Positions 11,590 through 21,888 of a stretch of 64,000 nt of DNA are shown one piece after another. A program made the translations under genes and the position numbers. This stretch comes from Orientallactaga sibirica (lineage: Eukaryota; Chordata; Mammalia; Rodentia; Dipodidae): NCBI GenBank assembly GCA_036365145.1, contig JAEOAD010000024.1, forward strand, positions 16,320,501-16,384,500. The letters run 5' to 3'. Each line of letters begins with the position of its first letter. Position 1 is the first letter of the stretch. Under the pieces are notes generated by a model. The model worked only from the letters and a program-made list of their open reading frames with translations, was not told the DNA's origin and made no database searches.

Positions 11590-11885
11590 AAAAGCAGATA
11601 TGGGAGATAAGACATTTGTTTCAGTTAACAGTCTTGAGGGGAAGAGTTACCATGGCATAGAAATTGTGGTAGAACAGAGGCTGGACATCATGTCTTGCCA
11701 GAGCAGCTGGCAGGAAGCAGCAGAAATGAGCTGAACTCTAAACACTGGCAAGTTGGGATAATAAGCCCAGTGACACACCTCCTTCAGCAAGGCTCTACCT
11801 CCCAAATTGCCATCGGCTGGAGATTGAGTTTTCAAAATATATGAGGCTATGGGGACATTCCACAAACTCTCCCAGTTAGTAACAA
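11590..11885 (-). mobile_element. MaLR-like LTR fragment
   Basis: In reverse it carries GAGGGAGGTAGAGCCTTGCT-type sequence followed by GAAGGAGGTGTGTCACTGGG. It is decayed, with no clear end. Confidence 0.5.
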
Positions 11886-12058
11886 TGCACATAATTTTCT
11901 TAAGTTGTCATTCCATTAGCAAGATTTATCAGCATCTCAATAGTCTAAAGTAGTAACAATCCAACCTATGTGGGGATTTTTTTTTTTTTTGTCTTTTTCT
12001 CCCTACCTGCAAAATAACAACAGTAAAACCAGTAAGCCCAGGAAACTGCAGCAACACC

Positions 12059-12064
12059 TTTATT
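12059..12064 (-). terminator. TBC1D4: Probable main TBC1D4 poly(A) signal AATAAA
   Basis: AATAAAGGTGTTGCTGCAG on the minus strand is followed by GT/T-rich DNA (GGTTTTACTGTTGTTATTTT) suited to cleavage-factor binding. The cut site would be near 12040-12046. It is the last such hexamer before repeat-rich intergenic DNA. Confidence 0.65.
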
Positions 12065-13762
12065 GGAAATAAACTAGACATTGCACGATCCTGATGAAGA
12101 TGGAAAATGTGTACAGTATCACTGGGGTCACATTTGGAAAAAATCACAAATGAAAAAGGAAATTCATTTTCAAAAGAAAATACAGTATCCAAGTTATCTC
12201 AATCTCTGAATACCATAATGCATCTCACAGTGTTAATTCACCCAGAATGAACTTTACTTTAAAATGAATAACAGAAAATAAAGCTTTCCTTCCCCAGCCT
12301 GAAGATCTCTCTGCTACCACTTATGCATCACACCCATAAAGCAATTTTCATCACTGTATTTCTCCTACTCCTGATAGGGGAAGAAGAAAAAAATTCCTAC
12401 AATAAGAGTTTTCAGAAAAACCAAGCAACAAATCAGCTAGTGTCCCCCCAGTGGGAGTGCCTGGAATTAGCATTGCTTAGACCCAAGACATTACATTGAC
12501 TTTCCTTGAAAACAAGCCTTCATTGTCATGGGAGGAACCAGCTGGATTCAGGGGTGCACTGATCCACAGTGAGAATCCTGACTTGCAAGTGTAGAAGTGT
12601 GTTTGTCATCTCTTCTTCAAGGCTTTCTAAAATCCTTACAACAAATCTCAGCTTGGGTATAATGAACTTTCTGAGAAAAGCTCCCCCACCAAAGTCCGTC
12701 TATGAAGAGACAAGTACAACAAACAGCGGTGACGATAAATGCAGTTGGCAAAGGCGAAAATGCTGCATATTTTCAGAGGCACTGTCATCAAACCTTCTCC
12801 ACAACGGAGGACTGCACATGTGCCTGGACAGTTACAGTCCACCCATGTACCCAGCGTGCATGAATGCCCCCGAAGGAGCTCTCTGCAGGCGGCAGAAGTC
12901 CAAATGCAGAATTGTAGGTTTTGAGCTGGGTCGGTGTCCTTTCTCTTTCCTTTCCAGTGGCTTTCTACAGTTTATTCCTAAACATGTCACAGCTCATTTT
13001 CACATGAAGAGGGGTAGATGATTACGAGTTTATTAGGAAAAAAAAAAAAAAACCTGTATCTCAAACACAGTAGGGCATCTTTGAAAAATCAATCTCCATT
13101 GCTTTCATCACAACTTTCACAAAACAGCCAAGCCTTGTCACTCGGTAACTATAGCACTGAGTAACTGTTCACAACTGTAGAAGTCATTTAAATAAAAAGG
13201 TAGAAAAGTTCTATGCACTTTGGGTTCAGAATTGTATTTTCGAGGCCTGATATGTTCAGTTTAACAACAATGCTGGTTTAATGCACTATAAAATTACAAC
13301 AATCTTCTTTCCCTTGAGCTGGGTTAACTAGGACGGGACTCCTCCCCTCCCCCTGCGGGTATCGAAAGCCAAGCCTAACATGTGTGAAGATGCCACGTGC
13401 TGACTGGCACAAAGTAGATGGGGCAGAAGCACCCATCTTCCTAAGGAACCCACTTGCCACTGCCATTTCCCTCACATAGACAACGTCAGGAGAATTGAAC
13501 ACACACACACACATAGCTACATAAACGTTTCCTCCTTTCCATCAGTCTGTGAAACATGCTATTCTTTGGAGAAAAAAATACATTCATTTTTTTCAAGTAT
13601 ATTTTACTATGCAAAGATGCTCTAGCATTGTTTCACGAGAAAGACAAAAAGATTCTTCATGTGAGTGCAAGGGGACGCTCACTTGAACTTCCCTTTGGTG
13701 TGGATTTCATGGAGTTCTGTCCAAAAAAATAGTAAAACTGCTCTAAATATAGGTCTACTCAT

Positions 13763-13768
13763 TTTATT
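13763..13768 (-). terminator. TBC1D4: Possible proximal poly(A) hexamer in TBC1D4 3' UTR
   Basis: AATAAA sits about 280 nt after the stop codon. It is canonical, but nothing in the sequence shows that it is used. Confidence 0.35.
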
Positions 13769-13814
13769 TGAAAGCGTGAACTCTTTTTGTCCAATATATA
13801 TATATATATATATA

Positions 13815-13822
13815 TATGTACA
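13815..13822 (-). promoter_or_regulatory. Pumilio-response-like octamer TGTACATA
   Basis: TGTACATA fits the UGUAHAUA consensus for PUM1/2. It lies about 220 nt after the stop codon and runs directly into a (TA)n tract (13794-13816), which would keep it unpaired or pair with itself. Confidence 0.4.
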
Positions 13823-14042
13823 TCGTCGACAACATCCAGGAGGAAAAAAATAAACCAGTCTGGATGTTCGTACAATGGCTTAGGAGTGACAGGCTCTGAC
13901 AAGAGCTTAAGTGGCCTGCTGATAAGGGGCTCAGCACCAGTGGAACGTGTCCCACCTCCTTCCTGCGCAGCTTGCACTGTTGAGCGCAGGCCTCTCTGCT
14001 CTGGTAGCCTAAGGAGACTTCCAGTGTGGCCCACGTGTTCAC

Positions 14043-14276
14043 TTATGGCTTGTTTCCTGCCTTGCCCCTGTCATTGGGCATGCACATCGGGTCTCTCAGC
14101 AGCAGTTCACAGTTGGCCAGCGCATCTGCCGGCAGCAGCTTCCGGATTTGTTCCACTGTCTTTTGATAAGCCATCTTTTCCTGTTCCAGGGTCCGGATTA
14201 AAGTCTTCATTTTGGTCTCTCTGGTCAAAAGGTTTTCCAGGTTGGATTCCAAGGCCTGGATTTTAGCATGAGCCAC
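14043..14276 (-). CDS. TBC1D4: TBC1D4 exon 21, terminal coding part (78 codons with stop)
   Basis: The acceptor is TTTTCTTGCCAAACAG|GTG in phase 0. It encodes [40 protein letters not shown] and [20 protein letters not shown], then ends [17 protein letters not shown] and TAA at 14043-14045. The first 50 residues continue the coiled coil begun in exon 20. The tail before GNKP diverges from human. Plus-strand open frames across it are antisense shadows. Confidence 0.96.
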   Translation of the reverse strand: MAHAKIQALESNLENLLTRETKMKTLIRTLEQEKMAYQKTVEQIRKLLPADALANCELLLRDPMCMPNDRGKAGNKP

Positions 14277-14437
14277 CTGTTTGGCAAGAAAATAAAAATG
14301 TCTTGGAATCAAAAATGTGAAGAGTAGTTGTTTATGATATTAACAGCCATGCCTTACATAGTTGCTAACCAATTACATCAAATTAGTTAATAGAATATGG
14401 TAGAGACTTTTATTTTTAGGTTGCTCAAAAATATAAA

Positions 14438-14668
14438 CATGGAAGGCTAGAGAGATGGCTTCCCCAATTAAGGCATTTGCCTGTGAAGCCAAAGGACCTA
14501 GGTTTGATTCCCCAGGACCCATGTAAGCCAGATGCACAAGGTGGTGCATGCATCTGGAGTTCATCTACAGTGGCTAAAGGTTTTGGTGTACCAGTTCTCT
14601 CTCTTTCTCTCTCTCTCTGTCTCTCTACCTCTTTCTCTTTCTCTCAAGTAAATAAAATAAAATATAAG
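14438..14668 (+). repeat. B2-like SINE
   Basis: GGCTAGAGAGATGGCTTCCC starts the copy; box B and the CT stretch are intact and the tail is AAATAAAATAAAATATAA. Confidence 0.88.
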
Positions 14669-14825
14669 GGGCTGGAGCGCTGGCTTAGAGGTTAAGCACT
14701 TGCCTGTGATGCCTAAGGACCCCGGTTCAAGGCTTGATTCCCCAGTACCCACATAAGTCAGATGCACAAGGAGGCGCATGCATCTGGAGTTTGTTTTGCA
14801 GTGGATGGAGGCCCTGGTGTGCCCA

Positions 14826-14877
<52 letters not shown>

Positions 14878-14942
14878 GCCTATTTCTGTATCTCTCAAGT
14901 AAATAAATAAAAATAAAATATTTAAAAAATAAATAAAATATA
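14669..14942 (+). repeat. B2-like SINE
   Basis: It directly follows another B2 in tandem, starts GGGGCTGGAGCGCTGGCTTA and has a long CT tract. Confidence 0.88.
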
Positions 14943-14954
14943 ATAAAATATATG

Positions 14955-15045
14955 TGCTGGAAATTAGAGATATAAGCTCAGTAGTAGAGTTCTTGTCTCA
15001 CATATATGAGAGCCTGGAATCAATCCCCAGCAGCAAAACATGTGT
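14955..15045 (+). repeat. ID-like SINE
   Basis: TAAGCTCAGTAGTAGAGTTC then AATCAATCCCCAGCAGCAAA matches the tRNA-Ala-like ID core. Confidence 0.6.
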
Positions 15046-15475
15046 ATTTTATGTACACACATATATGTGTACACACATAATTGTAATACTAACACAATTC
15101 ATCACCTCCCATTGGCCACAGCAAATGATGCAATACTACATCATTACCCATGATGCTCGGGTCCTCACGCATACCTACTCAAGCTCCCTGTTTCGTGGGG
15201 TTGGGCCTGGATGAAGAAGGAATAGAACATTCCTGATTCTTGCTAGCGCAGGTCAGAGAGGCTGGTAAGCCTATGCCCCACAGTTTCTTCGTGATCTAAG
15301 CAGCATGACGCTGGCTCTACCAAGCCTCCCACCCCCGACCCCAGCACACATGAAACCAATGAAATCTACTGACTCTTGGTCAACAGTGGTTTAGCCCATG
15401 CAAACATGCCCATTGCTCCAGGCAGTCCCGTTCACACAGGAGCCTGTACACACTGCCCAATCTTCATTTCTGTAC

Positions 15476-15652
15476 CTGGAGTTTTTCCAGGAGATCCATA
15501 TTCTGTCGTTTCAGTTGGCTGTTGGCTCGCTCCAGCTTCTCCAGGGATTCGTTCTCCTCACAGGCAAAGGAAGATTCCTGAAGCTCGTCCTGCAGCACGT
15601 GATACTCTACCTCATAGGCGTGTAATTGTTTGGAAATGTCCATCTCGAAAAC
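15476..15652 (-). CDS. TBC1D4: TBC1D4 exon 20 (177 nt), C-terminal coiled coil
   Basis: The acceptor is CACGGTGCTTCAATAG|GTT and the donor CTCCAG|GTACAG; both ends are phase 0, giving 59 residues. It encodes [40 protein letters not shown] and [19 protein letters not shown]. Heptad-like Leu spacing in [20 protein letters not shown] marks the start of the coiled coil. The SFACEENES stretch differs from human SYSCEDSET. Confidence 0.96.
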
Positions 15653-15774
15653 CTATTGAAGCACCGTGGGTTAGTCCAGCTACTGGGATCTATACTGAGA
15701 TGTTCAGCATACAATGGTGGTTTCATGCTTATTTTCAAATATTAATGAAGAACATTAAGGCACACACAAAAAGG

Positions 15775-15975
15775 GGGCTGGAGAGATGGCTTAGTGGTTA
15801 AAGCACCTGCCTGCAAAGCCTAAAGACCCAGATTTGATTCCCTACATAAAACTAGATCCACAAACTGGCACGTGCATCTGGAGTTTGTTTTCAGCAGCTA
15901 GAGGCCCTGGTGTGCCTATTGTTTTTCTCTCTCTCCTCTTTCTTCCTCTCTCCTTGCAAATAAAAATATTTTAAA
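15775..15975 (+). repeat. B2-like SINE
   Basis: GGGGCTGGAGAGATGGCTTA starts a complete but diverged copy. Confidence 0.88.
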
Positions 15976-15987
15976 AAGAGTACAGTT

Positions 15988-16140
15988 TAAGCAGGGTGTG
16001 GTGGCCCAGGCCGTTAGTCCCAGCACTTGGGAGGGAGGCAGAGGTAGGAAATCACCATGCGTTCAAGACCAGCCTAAGACTACAGAGTGAGTTTTGAGTC
16101 AGCCTGGACTAGAGTGAAACCCTACCTCAAAATAAAAAGC
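15988..16140 (+). repeat. B1 SINE
   Basis: AAGCAGGGTGTGGTGGCCCA through GAAACCCTACCTCAAAATAA. Confidence 0.88.
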
Positions 16141-16146
16141 ATCCTA

Positions 16147-16305
16147 TGGGGCAGTGGTGCACGCCTTTAATCCCAGCACTCGGGAGGCAGAGATAGGAGG
16201 ATCACTGTGAGTTCGAGGCCAGCCTGTGACTACATAGTGAATTCCAGGTCAGTCTGGGCTAGAGCAAGACCCCACTTTGGAGAAGAAAAAATAAAGCATC
16301 CCAAA
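16147..16305 (+). repeat. B1 SINE
   Basis: GGCAGTGGTGCACGCCTTTA through CAAGACCCCACTTTGGAGAA; it lies in tandem with the preceding B1. Confidence 0.88.
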
Positions 16306-17035
16306 GGGGGCAAAACAGAAATGAGTGTCCATACAAGAACAAACTAGATCCAGATTCCATTTCCAGTGTAAGACCACACAGGATATCGCACCCTGACTGA
16401 AGCATCCTCAGAATGAGAAAAAGTCATGAGAATAAATTCTTATCCAAGAGTAGTTTGCAAGCAAGATAATCATAAGCTAGTAACTGTCTCCAAAATGTAG
16501 AATGCCAGATAAGCAACATTTACCACTGAGCAATCATTATCTATATCAGAGGTAATTGTTACTGATTAGGAAGCAAAGTTGCCAAGAGGGCTTAACTGCA
16601 ATACTGAGTCCAAAAGCTTTTTTCAAACATATGTGTCAATGAAGCAGAAGGGTCTGAATAAATGGCTTTCTCGTCTGCTGTTTCCTGTTAGCCTCTTGGG
16701 AGTTATTTCCCTACTCTGCCACCCAAATGCTCCTCAAAACTGCATGTCCTGAGTAGGGGCTGGAGGATTCAACAGGGCTACTGCCACTGTGTTAAATGAT
16801 CCCCAAAGAGGATAGAACAGGCAACACCGCCCCCTGAGACACTCTAGTGTGGAAGCCAGGCAAGGTGGCAGAGAACAAAGAAATCAAACACACATAAAAC
16901 TGACTCACCCCCCTATCAAATTAGTAGATTTATTTAAAATAGACAGATAGTACAATTTTAATAAGATGGGGATTTCTACACTAAGCAGTCTCCAAACAAA
17001 CACCAATTTCTTTCTTTGGTACCAGGTATAGCTAT

Positions 17036-17191
17036 GGTGCACTATGACGTCACCATGAACATGACTACACAGATCTGCATTCATTACGGTGCACTGTCAC
17101 ATCTCCAAGGACACGACTACACAGACCTGCATTCATTACAGTGCACTGTCACATCGCCATAAACATGACTACACAAATCTGCATTTATTGT
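17036..17191 (+). repeat. 52-bp tandem repeat, three copies
   Basis: Units begin GGTGCACTATGACG (17036), GGTGCACTGTCACA (17088) and AGTGCACTGTCACA (17140). Each ends in a GACTACACAGAYCTGCATTC-type block. Copies differ at roughly a tenth to a fifth of sites. Confidence 0.9.
17045..17052. promoter_or_regulatory. Perfect CRE palindrome TGACGTCA
   Basis: The octamer is the CREB/ATF consensus. It sits in the first unit of the 52-bp tandem repeat; the other two units have lost it. Confidence 0.4.
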
Positions 17192-17225
17192 CATAGAAAA
17201 AAGTCCAATACTTTGATTAAAAATT

Positions 17226-17425
17226 GGGATGGGGCTGGAGAGATAGCTTAGCAGTTAAGGTGCTTGCCTGCACAACCTAAGGACCCAGGTTCAATTTCCC
17301 AGTACCCACATAAGCCAGACCCACAAGATGCAGTGGCTGGATGCCCTGGTGTGCCCATTCATATTCTCTCTAAAGTAAATAAAATTAAATTAAATTAAAT
17401 TAAATTAAATTAAATTAAATTAAAA
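17226..17425 (+). repeat. B2-like SINE with (AAATT)n tail
   Basis: GGGGCTGGAGAGATAGCTTA starts the copy; part of the CATCTGGAGTTC region is missing and the tail is about ten TTAAA units. Confidence 0.85.
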
Positions 17426-17936
17426 AGTGGGATGCACAATAACCTTTCTAGTATGTTTTCACTTAACTGAAACTATACACGTATTTATATGTGTACATAA
17501 GCAAATAGTTATGTGTTATGAGAAGTTTTCAATGTTATCATCTGTAGGTGTTGAGATTTCTTTGGGCTTTTCTGTACAATTTAAAATGTTCATAAGTAAA
17601 AATTCAACAAGGTATCCTTCAATATCAGCAGCCCATTCCATTAGTCAGTCCACTCTAATCCTGGTGGTATTGGTCTAAATGGAAAGGATTCCTGAAACAC
17701 TCATTAGGTAACTCTAAGCCACATTTTCTGTGCACAGGCAGATAGTCTCACAAGGTAGAAACTTTACAATACGCTCCTTTGAAAATAATGTGTTTGATCA
17801 AAGTGAAAAAACAAAAAAACTTGAAAAAAATAAGACCTGCCAAGCAAAACCACTTTATGATGTTAAAGCACTTAAATATATATGGTTAGTAAATAAACAT
17901 CCATATAAGCCTATATTATTATCATTTCAGTCATAC

Positions 17937-18106
17937 CTGGGTAATAATTTTTTCCATTTCAGAGTTATTCATATCAGGTAGTGTGCTTTTGAGGAATTCA
18001 ACTATCGTTTCAAAGTTTTCACATTCCATTATGAGTGCCTCTTGGCTGCTCAGCAAACTGAGAGCGACCTTGAATATCACTTCAGTTCCCTGAAGGAAAA
18101 TAATAT
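17937..18106 (-). CDS. TBC1D4: TBC1D4 exon 19 (170 nt), end of TBC domain
   Basis: The acceptor is TTTTTCTAG|AT, so that G|AT makes Asp and the read continues [13 protein letters not shown]. The downstream CTTCAG at 18092-18090 looks like an acceptor but would lose D-I-I-F-L-Q and break the phase. The exon continues [20 protein letters not shown], then [20 protein letters not shown] and IITQ. The donor is ACCCAG|GTATGA in phase 0. Confidence 0.95.
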
Positions 18107-18319
18107 CTAGAAAAATGATACAATTTTCATGATCACAATTATGTACTCATTATCGGGGAAAGCATGTTCTTTGTTCCACAAGTGTTTGTCTTATCATAGC
18201 AGCAGAAGTAGAAATTGTTATAAAAGAAAACTAGTCAAAGCCAGTTTTTACTTTAAAAAGGTTTAACATCACGGAAACAAATGAACAGATGTTTGAATAT
18301 TTTCCATCCTACTAAAGAA

Positions 18320-18360
18320 TCTCAGATAAGACTAGGGAGTCTTCAGAGTCTTATCTGAGA
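18320..18360. other. 14-bp perfect inverted repeat (hairpin)
   Basis: TCTCAGATAAGACT (18320-18333) and AGTCTTATCTGAGA (18347-18360) are perfect reverse complements around a 13-nt loop. In TBC1D4 pre-mRNA it lies 214 nt upstream of the exon 19 acceptor. Confidence 0.9.
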
Positions 18361-19416
18361 CTAAACAAAGCACACATTATATATGTATATGTCTATGTAA
18401 CGTTTATAGTTTTAATGAGAAATGTAATGGATTCTATGTAAAACTCATACTTATTCACCTAATACTTATATTTTTCTCCACGACAGAACATAAGAACAAA
18501 TCAACAACATAAATTAGTACTATTCACATTCTCACAATGAAATGGCAAAGGAGCTAGTTACTAAGTAATTAAATCTATAGTCAAGCAGGAAATGAAAGAT
18601 TAAACTTTAAAAGAAAAATCAAAATGAAATTTAAAATGTATAACTTAAACTAGATGAGAAAAACAAAAGCTAGCCTAATTCTAAAGTCTACTTCCTTATA
18701 AATGCAGCATGAAATAGCCTTGCAAAGTACATAAATAGTTGTGTTTGCAAATTTCTCTTTACATGTCATTATCTTATCAATAATATATAATGGGGAGTCA
18801 GAAAGAGAAAATTCATTCACGGAATTATATCACACATGCATCTCCCATTTTTTCACTTAGTGCTAAGCCAAGGGTTGAGCAACTATCACATGCTGTTGGC
18901 TTCAGTCATAATCTTCCAGCAGCAAACAGGGATATTTGTTTCATGAACTCTGACATTTAGCTTTCAAAGTAGGTGAGCAATGTCCCAAAGCACTATTTTT
19001 ATTTGACACAGAAATACAAATATAAAAGGAGTATTTCAAGAATCATCACTAGCAACTGAGGCTTCGCAGCAAACTTCTCCACTGGGAGGAAACAGTGGTA
19101 TATGCCCAATAAACAGGAGAAATCTGACCACTTGCTTTTGTACAATTTGACTTTTATGGTTTCTGCTGCATTTTGTTGATCGTGCCTATACCTCCCCAGT
19201 GGTTCGTTTATAAGCCACAGCACCTGTGACAAATGCCAACAACTATAATGTGGTATATGGTATACATATCATATATGCATCCTCAAAACTCATTTGTCCA
19301 TGCAATATTTTCTTTACTACTTATAAGAATCTCTGACATTTTATCGAGTTCTAGTTCATTTTTTAACATTGATTATGATCGACAATTAGAGAATACTTAA
19401 AAATTGACAACAAAGG

Positions 19417-19682
19417 GATTGGAGAGATGGCTTAGCGGTTAAGGCGCCTGCCTCCAAAGCCTAAGAACGCTGGCTCCAATCTCCAGCGGTTCCAATCTCC
19501 AGGTCCCACATTTAGCCAGATGCAAAGTGACGCAAGGGTGCAATGCCACACTTGCCCACAAGGGGGCGCATGCATCTGGATTTTGTTCACAACAGCTGAG
19601 AGGCTGCTGGTGTGCCCATCTCTATCTGTCTTCCTCTCTCTCTGTCTCTCTCTGTCTCTCTCAAAAAAAAAAAAAAAAAACT
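19417..19682 (+). repeat. Long-form B2-like SINE
   Basis: It contains a small internal repeat (CCAATCTCCAG twice) and the TTGCCCACAAGGGGGCGCAT block before the CT stretch and A-run. Confidence 0.9.
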
Positions 19683-20086
19683 GACAAGAAAAAAAATCTC
19701 CATTTTAGCAAAAGCACAGTTAAAAACAAATGCTGACTTCTTTACCATGGGCTACCAGATAGATCAGAATAATGCAGGAATTGTAGGAGAGGTTTCAAAT
19801 GATACATAAATAATGTGGGAGTCAGATGCTTCAAGAGAGGAACTGAGCCACACTATCCTTCCAGAACTGGAGCTTGATTGGGAGAGTTATATAGCACCAT
19901 GCCACTTCAAGATTGTAGAAAGGAAAGCACTCAGTAGCATGCCCTACTGTCTGTGTTTAAAGATTTTCTCTGAGTCACCTGGTCTTAAAGACTGGCTATC
20001 ATTCCTACACTGGCATGATAGGTAAGTCACTTAAGCAATAAAACAGGAGTAAATAGAGTAAGAAATATCATTAAAAATAATCCTGA

Positions 20087-20290
20087 TGGGCTGGAAAGAT
20101 GGCTTTGTGGTTAAGGTGCTTGTCTACAAAGCCAAAGGACCCATGTTCTATTCCCCAGTACTCACATAAGCCAGATGCACAAGGGGGCGCATGCATCTGG
20201 AGTTTGTTTGTAGTGGCTGAAGGCCCTAGCATGCCATTCTTTCTTTCTCTCTCTCCCTACTTCTCTCTCTCTCTCTCAAATAAAGAAAAA
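20087..20290 (+). repeat. B2-like SINE
   Basis: GGGCTGGAAAGATGGCTTTG starts a complete copy with CT stretch and short A-rich tail. Confidence 0.9.
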
Positions 20291-20735
20291 TTTAAAAATA
20301 ACATTGATAATAGACACTTCCACTGTTTAGTCAGAAAAATTACCAATTTTTGAATGCAAGTTGAGTAACACAATGAGAAAAGGGGAGAAACAAATAAATA
20401 AAAAAGATAAAAATTGGGAAGTTATAGAGGGACATTCCTAATCTAAATTTGGAGAAAAAGAAACAACAGCTCTTACTTATAAGTGAATGTAACAGTTCCA
20501 TTACAGCTTACTCAAATATAGGAGCCTAATTTGTTCCCACCACTTTTAATCTTACTTAGGACTGATGGCCTCAAATTGCTGCTAGAACAGAGCTTCACCC
20601 ATTTGTTATATCCCACTATTGATTTGCTCTTCTGTGTAGCACATGGTAAAACAGTCAAGAGACTAGACTGCAGGGCTGAGAGTGTTCTACTTGGAATAAA
20701 CAACACCGTCCCATTTAAACGCAGGCATCCCTTAC

Positions 20736-20895
20736 CAAAAACCCTGGCTACAAATCCAAGTGGAAACTGAGAGGCAAAGAGTGTGAGGAACCAGGGGGCA
20801 GCATATAGGCTGGGGCTGATTTCATTCTCTTCCAGATGGTTGTAGAGATCTCTGTGGTAGTCATGAAGGAGCCTGGACAGCTGGTACATTTGAAT
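20736..20895 (-). CDS. TBC1D4: TBC1D4 exon 18 (160 nt), TBC domain
   Basis: The acceptor is AATGGTAG|ATTCAA and the donor GTTTTTG|GTAAGG. It enters in phase 0 and leaves one base. It encodes [40 protein letters not shown] and [30 protein letters not shown] is the conserved second helical half of TBC domains. SQFPLGF has Pro where human has Ser. Confidence 0.96.
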
Positions 20896-21113
20896 CTACC
20901 ATTCATTTGAGAAGAAAAAGAAGATAGTATGACATTAGTCAGAGTGTCCTTAAAGTTACATATACTACTGAGTTTGTTTACTTTAATATTTAATAGAAAC
21001 TCATACACTCAATAAGACAAAAAGTACTATGGATTTGTTTTAGTGCTACTTTAAAGGTATATTCAAGTCCAGGTTCACTTACAGCAAGTCACTAGTCCAT
21101 CTAAGTTGTTTGA

Positions 21114-21117
<4 letters not shown>

Positions 21118-21161
<44 letters not shown>
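21118..21161 (+). repeat. (TG)n microsatellite
   Basis: About 22 uninterrupted TG units lie at the CA/TG-rich end of a B4-like element. Confidence 0.95.
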
Positions 21162-21163
<2 letters not shown>

Positions 21164-21179
21164 GTAGTAGTGGTGTTAT

Positions 21180-21505
21180 ATGGTGCACAAAATATGTATG
21201 TATGCAAGTATGCATGTCTGCATGCAAAGGCCAGAGGAGAATGTTGGGTGCTCCCTTCTACCACTCATGCATGTTGATTCTTTGAGATGGAGTCTCTCAC
21301 GAAAGCTGGAGCTGCCATTTTCAGTCAGACTGGCTGACCAGCAAGGCCCAGTTATTCTCCTCTCTCCCCTCCCCACATACCTGGGGTTACAGGTGTGCGT
21401 TACCATGTCAAGTTGATTACATGGGTGCTGAGGGTTGAACTCAGGCCCTCTCAGGCCTTCATGCTTGTGTGGAAAGTGCTCCACTAAGACATTACCCCAG
21501 CCCTA
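21180..21505 (-). repeat. B4-like SINE
   Basis: It is the reverse of B4: GGCCAGAGGAGAATGTTGGG, GACTGGCTGACCAGCAAGGC and CACTAAGACATTACCCCAGC. Confidence 0.65.
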
Positions 21506-21534
21506 CTGAGCAACGTTTTCTTTTTAAAAAATAT

Positions 21535-21752
21535 TTTATTTGTTTATTTATTTATTTGCTTATTTGAGAGAGAGGCAGACAGAGAGAAAGAGAGAGAGAG
21601 AGAGAATGGGCATGCCAGGACCTTAGCCACTGAAAATAAACCAGGAGCATATGGCACCTTGTGCATCAGGCTTATGTGGCTAATGGGAATCAAACCTGGG
21701 TCCTTGGGCTTTGCAGGCAAGTGTCTTAACACTAAGCAATTTCCCCAGCCAT
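21535..21752 (-). repeat. B2-like SINE
   Basis: A (TTTA)n head and GA-rich block run to AAGCAATTTCCCCAGCC; it is reversed. Confidence 0.88.
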
Positions 21753-21763
21753 ATATATATATA

Positions 21764-21888
21764 TTGAGGTAGAGTCTCACTCTAGCCCAGGCTGACCTGG
21801 AATTCACTATGTAGTCTCAGGCTGGCTTTGAACTCACAGCAATCCTCCTGAGTGCTGGGACTAAAGGCATGGGCCACCGCACCTGGTC
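21764..21888 (-). repeat. B1 SINE, slightly shortened
   Basis: TTGAGGTAGAGTCTCACTCT through CCACCGCACCTGG, reversed. Confidence 0.88.

Larger units (their letters stand above)
1..12039. other. Intergenic DNA downstream of TBC1D4
   Basis: No host coding exon was found on either strand. Known contents are SINEs, MaLR-like LTRs, an L1 fragment, one processed pseudogene, a purine tract and a CTCF-like site, listed separately. The stretches 2755-3630, 6895-8280 and 11040-11400 hold nothing I recognise. Confidence 0.7.
12040..14042 (-). other. TBC1D4: TBC1D4 3' UTR
   Basis: About 2 kb lies between the stop codon and a canonical AATAAA. It is free of recognisable SINEs, unlike the flanks, which supports retained function. 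It holds a (TA)n run, a Pumilio-type octamer, and an A-run on the plus strand near 13037-13052 that is U-rich in the transcript. Other AATAAA hexamers at 13763-13768 and 13029-13034 could give shorter forms. The 3' end is inferred, not shown. Confidence 0.7.
14277..15475 (-). other. TBC1D4: TBC1D4 intron 20
   Basis: This 1.2-kb intron holds two tandem B2 copies and an ID-like element on the plus strand. The remaining 15050-15470 shows nothing specific. Confidence 0.85.
15653..17936 (-). other. TBC1D4: TBC1D4 intron 19
   Basis: It contains two B2 copies, two B1 copies, a 52-bp tandem repeat and an (AAATT)n tract. Bases 16310-17030 and 17430-17930 are unremarkable. Confidence 0.85.
18107..20735 (-). 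other. TBC1D4: TBC1D4 intron 18
   Basis: It contains a 14-bp perfect inverted repeat close to exon 19 and two B2 copies. Bases 18370-19410 are AT-rich single-copy-looking DNA without a clear feature. Confidence 0.85.

Noticed and set aside
13787..14266. 159-codon plus-strand open frame
   Set aside because: It is antisense to TBC1D4 exon 21 and its 3' UTR and contains a translated TA repeat.
18089..18092. CTTCAG as the exon 19 acceptor
   Set aside because: It would remove DIIFLQ and lose the phase with exon 18; the CTAG acceptor at 18108-18107 restores both.
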